Source: an uncultured Proteiniphilum sp. (GTDB lineage Bacteria > Bacteroidota > Bacteroidia > Bacteroidales > Dysgonomonadaceae). Taken from it: DNA of 14,972 nucleotides. Made by a program: the position numbers and the translations under genes. The stretch lies in contig NZ_CALNAT010000133.1 in NCBI RefSeq assembly GCF_937873925.1, forward strand, positions 1 through 14,972. The letters are read 5' to 3'. Positions 12,765 through 14,972 of this stretch are shown here, piece by piece; positions within the stretch are counted from its first letter, which is position 1, and each line of letters opens with the position of its first letter. The notes beneath the pieces are model-generated. The model was not told the DNA's origin, did not search any database, and saw only the letters and a list, made by a program, of their open reading frames with translations.

Positions 12765-14972
12765 CTATTCGATCCTTGTGAGATGATTTGTCCGGATATT
12801 TTCTTCCACGATCGCGTCGATCACCGCTACCGCCACCATGTTCACGATGTCGCGCACCGATGTATCTACATCCAGTATATGTACCGGCTTGTTCAGCCCC
12901 ATCTGGATGGGGCCGATGATATCGTTGGTGCCGGTTTCCCTCAACAGTTTGTAGGCCGAATTGGCCGAGCTGAGATTGGGAAACACCAGGGTATTCACCT
13001 CCTTATCATGCAGGCGGGTAAACGGATATTTCTTGTCGCGCAGATCTTTATTAAGCGCGTAGTTCACCTGCATCTCGCCGTCGACCACTAATTCCGGATA
13101 CCTTTCGTGCAGTGTATCCACTACCTTGTGTACGCTGGCGGGACTGCCTACGGGGTCGGCGCCGAAGTTGGAATAGGAGATCATAGCGATCACCGGGTCG
13201 TGCGCGAAGAACTTGACGGTGGCGTTGGCCAGCCGGGCAATGTCTATCAACGCCTCGGTGTCGGGGTGACGGTTGAACAAAGTATCAGCGAGGAAAAGCA
13301 CGCCCTTTTTTGTGTTGACGATATGCATGGCGCCGATATGGTTAAGCCCGTCGCGGATACCGATCACCTCTTTGGCAATATCGGTGGTGTCGGCGTACTT
13401 GCTGAATACGCCCGTGATCATGGCATCGGCATCGCCCGTCTCTACCATCATCATACCGAAATAATTCCGTTCGAACATCTTTTCCGCTGCCTCGTCGAAT
13501 GTCATACCTTGCCGCTTCCGTTTTCGGGCGAGAATCTCCGCGTAGTGCAACCGCCGTTCCTCTTCCCGGTCGTGCCGCAGGTTCACGATCTCGATCCCTT
13601 CGAGGCTGATCTGGTTTTCTTTTGCCACTTTGGCGATCTTCTCTTCATTCCCCAGCAAAACGGGTTTGCAGATACCTTCGGCATACGCTGTTTCGGCTGC
13701 CTTGAGCATATTCAGGTGGTTGGTCTCCGAGAAGACCACCCGTTGGGGATGCTGGCGCGCCATCTCGAACAGGCGGCGGATCATCTTGTTATCCAACCCC
13801 ATCAGGTCACGTAACTTGTGGTCGTATTGTTCCCAGTCGGTGATCGGCCTGCGGGCCACGCCCGACTCCATCGCCGCTTTTGCCACTGCCGGGGCCACGG
13901 TAGTGAGCAATCTCGGATCTAATGGTTTGGGGATGATATAATCCCTGCCGAAACTCAGTTTCTTTATGCTGTATGCAGCATTCACCACGTCGGGTACCGC
14001 TTTTTTGGTCAGTTCCGCCAGGGCGTAGACCGTGGCTACTTTCATCTCTTCGTTAATGCAGGTGGCCTGTACATCGAGCGCTCCGCGGAAGATGTAGGGG
14101 AATCCCAGAACATTGTTGATCTGGTTGGGATAGTCCGATCGTCCCGTCGCGAAGATAATATCGTCCCGCGATGTGATGGCCAGCTCATAGGAAATTTCGG
14201 GATTCGGGTTGGCCAGCGCGAACACGATCGGATCGGAACTCATCGACCGGAGCATATCGGGCGTGAGCACGTCGGCCACGGAAAGGCCAAGGAACATATC
14301 GGCATCTTTTACCGCCTCCTCGAGGGTGGAAATAGTACGGGTGGTGGCAAACGGTTTTTTGCGGTCGTTGAGATCGGTTCTCGAGGTGTTGATCACCCCT
14401 TTCGAGTCGAGCATCACGATGTGCTCCGGTTTGGCTCCCAACGCGATATACAATAGGGTACAGGAGTTGGCGGCAGCCCCCGCGCCGTTCACCACGATAC
14501 GGATATCTTCTATCTTCTTGCCGTTCAGTTCCAGTGCGTTCAACAATCCGCAGGCAGAGATAATGGCTGTGCCGTGCTGATCGTCGTGCATAATGGGGAT
14601 ATCCAGCTCTTTTTTCAACCGCTCTTCAATCTCGAAACATTCCGGCGCTTTGATATCCTCTAAGTTAATACCGCCGAAGGTAGGTGAAATGGCTTTCACC
14701 ACTTCGATGAATTTTTCAGGATCTTTCTCGTTCACTTCTATATCGAATACATCGATTCCGGCAAATATCTTGAAGAGTAGTCCTTTGCCTTCCATTACCG
14801 GTTTGCCGGCCATCGCTCCGATATTGCCCAGACCCAGTACGGCGGTACCGTTGGATATCACTGCCACCAGGTTCCCTTTCGACGTGTAATCGTAGGCTGT
14901 CTGCGGATCTTTTTCGATCTCTAAGCAGGGTTCTGCCACGCCGGGTGAGTAGGCGAGAGAGAGATCGCGTTG
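12765..14972 (-). CDS. maeB: NADP-dependent malic enzyme with phosphotransacetylase-like domain (5' partial)
   Basis: The frame is open from the window edge for 735 codons. It begins QRDLSLAYSPGVAEPCLEIE, so the true start is about 20-30 codons beyond the right edge. It decarboxylates malate to pyruvate, making NADPH. The first visible residues include the conserved LAYSPGVA with its catalytic tyrosine. NLEDIKAPE (Glu105/Asp106 in window numbering) and HDDQHG (Asp130/131) supply metal ligands. GAGAAA (163-168) is the nucleotide-binding loop. From around nt 13760 to the end is a phosphotransacetylase-like domain (RVVFSETNHLNMLKAA, SYSNFGADPVGSP, VDGEMQVNYAL), which in MaeB is regulatory and senses acetyl-CoA rather than being catalytic. 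An apparent start at 14939 is only an internal GTG (Val of SPGVAEP). It ends 81 nt before trpB2 with no clear terminator. Confidence 0.95.
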   Translation of the reverse strand, partial: QRDLSLAYSPGVAEPCLEIEKDPQTAYDYTSKGNLVAVISNGTAVLGLGNIGAMAGKPVMEGKGLLFKIFAGIDVFDIEVNEKDPEKFIEVVKAISPTFGGINLEDIKAPECFEIEERLKKELDIPIMHDDQHGTAIISACGLLNALELNGKKIEDIRIVVNGAGAAANSCTLLYIALGAKPEHIVMLDSKGVINTSRTDLNDRKKPFATTRTISTLEEAVKDADMFLGLSVADVLTPDMLRSMSSDPIVFALANPNPEISYELAITSRDDIIFATGRSDYPNQINNVLGFPYIFRGALDVQATCINEEMKVATVYALAELTKKAVPDVVNAAYSIKKLSFGRDYIIPKPLDPRLLTTVAPAVAKAAMESGVARRPITDWEQYDHKLRDLMGLDNKMIRRLFEMARQHPQRVVFSETNHLNMLKAAETAYAEGICKPVLLGNEEKIAKVAKENQISLEGIEIVNLRHDREEERRLHYAEILARKRKRQGMTFDEAAEKMFERNYFGMMMVETGDADAMITGVFSKYADTTDIAKEVIGIRDGLNHIGAMHIVNTKKGVLFLADTLFNRHPDTEALIDIARLANATVKFFAHDPVIAMISYSNFGADPVGSPASVHKVVDTLHERYPELVVDGEMQVNYALNKDLRDKKYPFTRLHDKEVNTLVFPNLSSANSAYKLLRETGTNDIIGPIQMGLNKPVHILDVDTSVRDIVNMVAVAVIDAIVEENIRTNHLTRIE

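Noticed and set aside
14937..14939. GTG as the start of malic enzyme
   Set aside because: It is the internal Val of the conserved SPGVAEP motif, and the frame stays open with conserved residues to the window edge.

Overview
The window reads as chromosomal DNA of a Bacteroidales bacterium. A Dysgonomonadaceae/Porphyromonadaceae-like member (Proteiniphilum, Petrimonas, Parabacteroides neighbourhood) is my best guess, inferred from protein flavour rather than any marker gene. Supporting signs are TAnnTTTG-type promoter elements, a near absence of Shine-Dalgarno sequences, a lipoprotein serpin, a B12-dependent ribonucleotide reductase, a two-domain malic enzyme and a TrpB2-type tryptophan synthase. 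Most of the window is housekeeping or metabolic. I see no phage, transposase, CRISPR or defence island.

Layout, left to right. (1) The 5' end of speA (arginine decarboxylase) runs leftward off the edge. (2) Divergent from it is a serpin lipoprotein gene. It is followed by a decayed fragment of a second serpin copy, a strong intrinsic terminator and an AT-rich stretch holding an orphan open frame. (3) nrdJ (class II ribonucleotide reductase) ends in its own hairpin terminator. (4) A small lysine-rich DUF6496-type protein has an unusually good Shine-Dalgarno, and is followed by a YigZ/IMPACT family gene. (5) topA carries a histone-H1-like tail and is followed closely by a GNAT acetyltransferase, which overlaps a small membrane protein gene. 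(6) Convergent to that group is a leftward pair of single-domain chromate-type (CHR) transporters. (7) A 570-nt intergenic region carries tandem repeats and a candidate self-contained small transcription unit on the minus strand. (8) Leftward trpB2 follows, and then maeB, which runs off the right edge.

Functional links are loose. topA, the acetyltransferase and the membrane protein probably form one transcript. The two CHR genes, with a 1-nt gap, almost certainly form one transporter. maeB and trpB2 are co-directional, 81 nt apart.

The least ordinary part is 10758-11262. A leftward promoter matching both Bacteroidetes elements (TTTG-N20-TATCTTTG) fires into about 335 nt with several potential hairpins, including a cUUCGg tetraloop, and ends in a long hairpin with a T-rich tail. 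Downstream lie a 35-bp tandem repeat with paired base swaps and a 17-bp tandem repeat abutting the transporter start codon. This may be a small RNA, a regulated leader or a dispersed repeat. A genome-wide search would decide.
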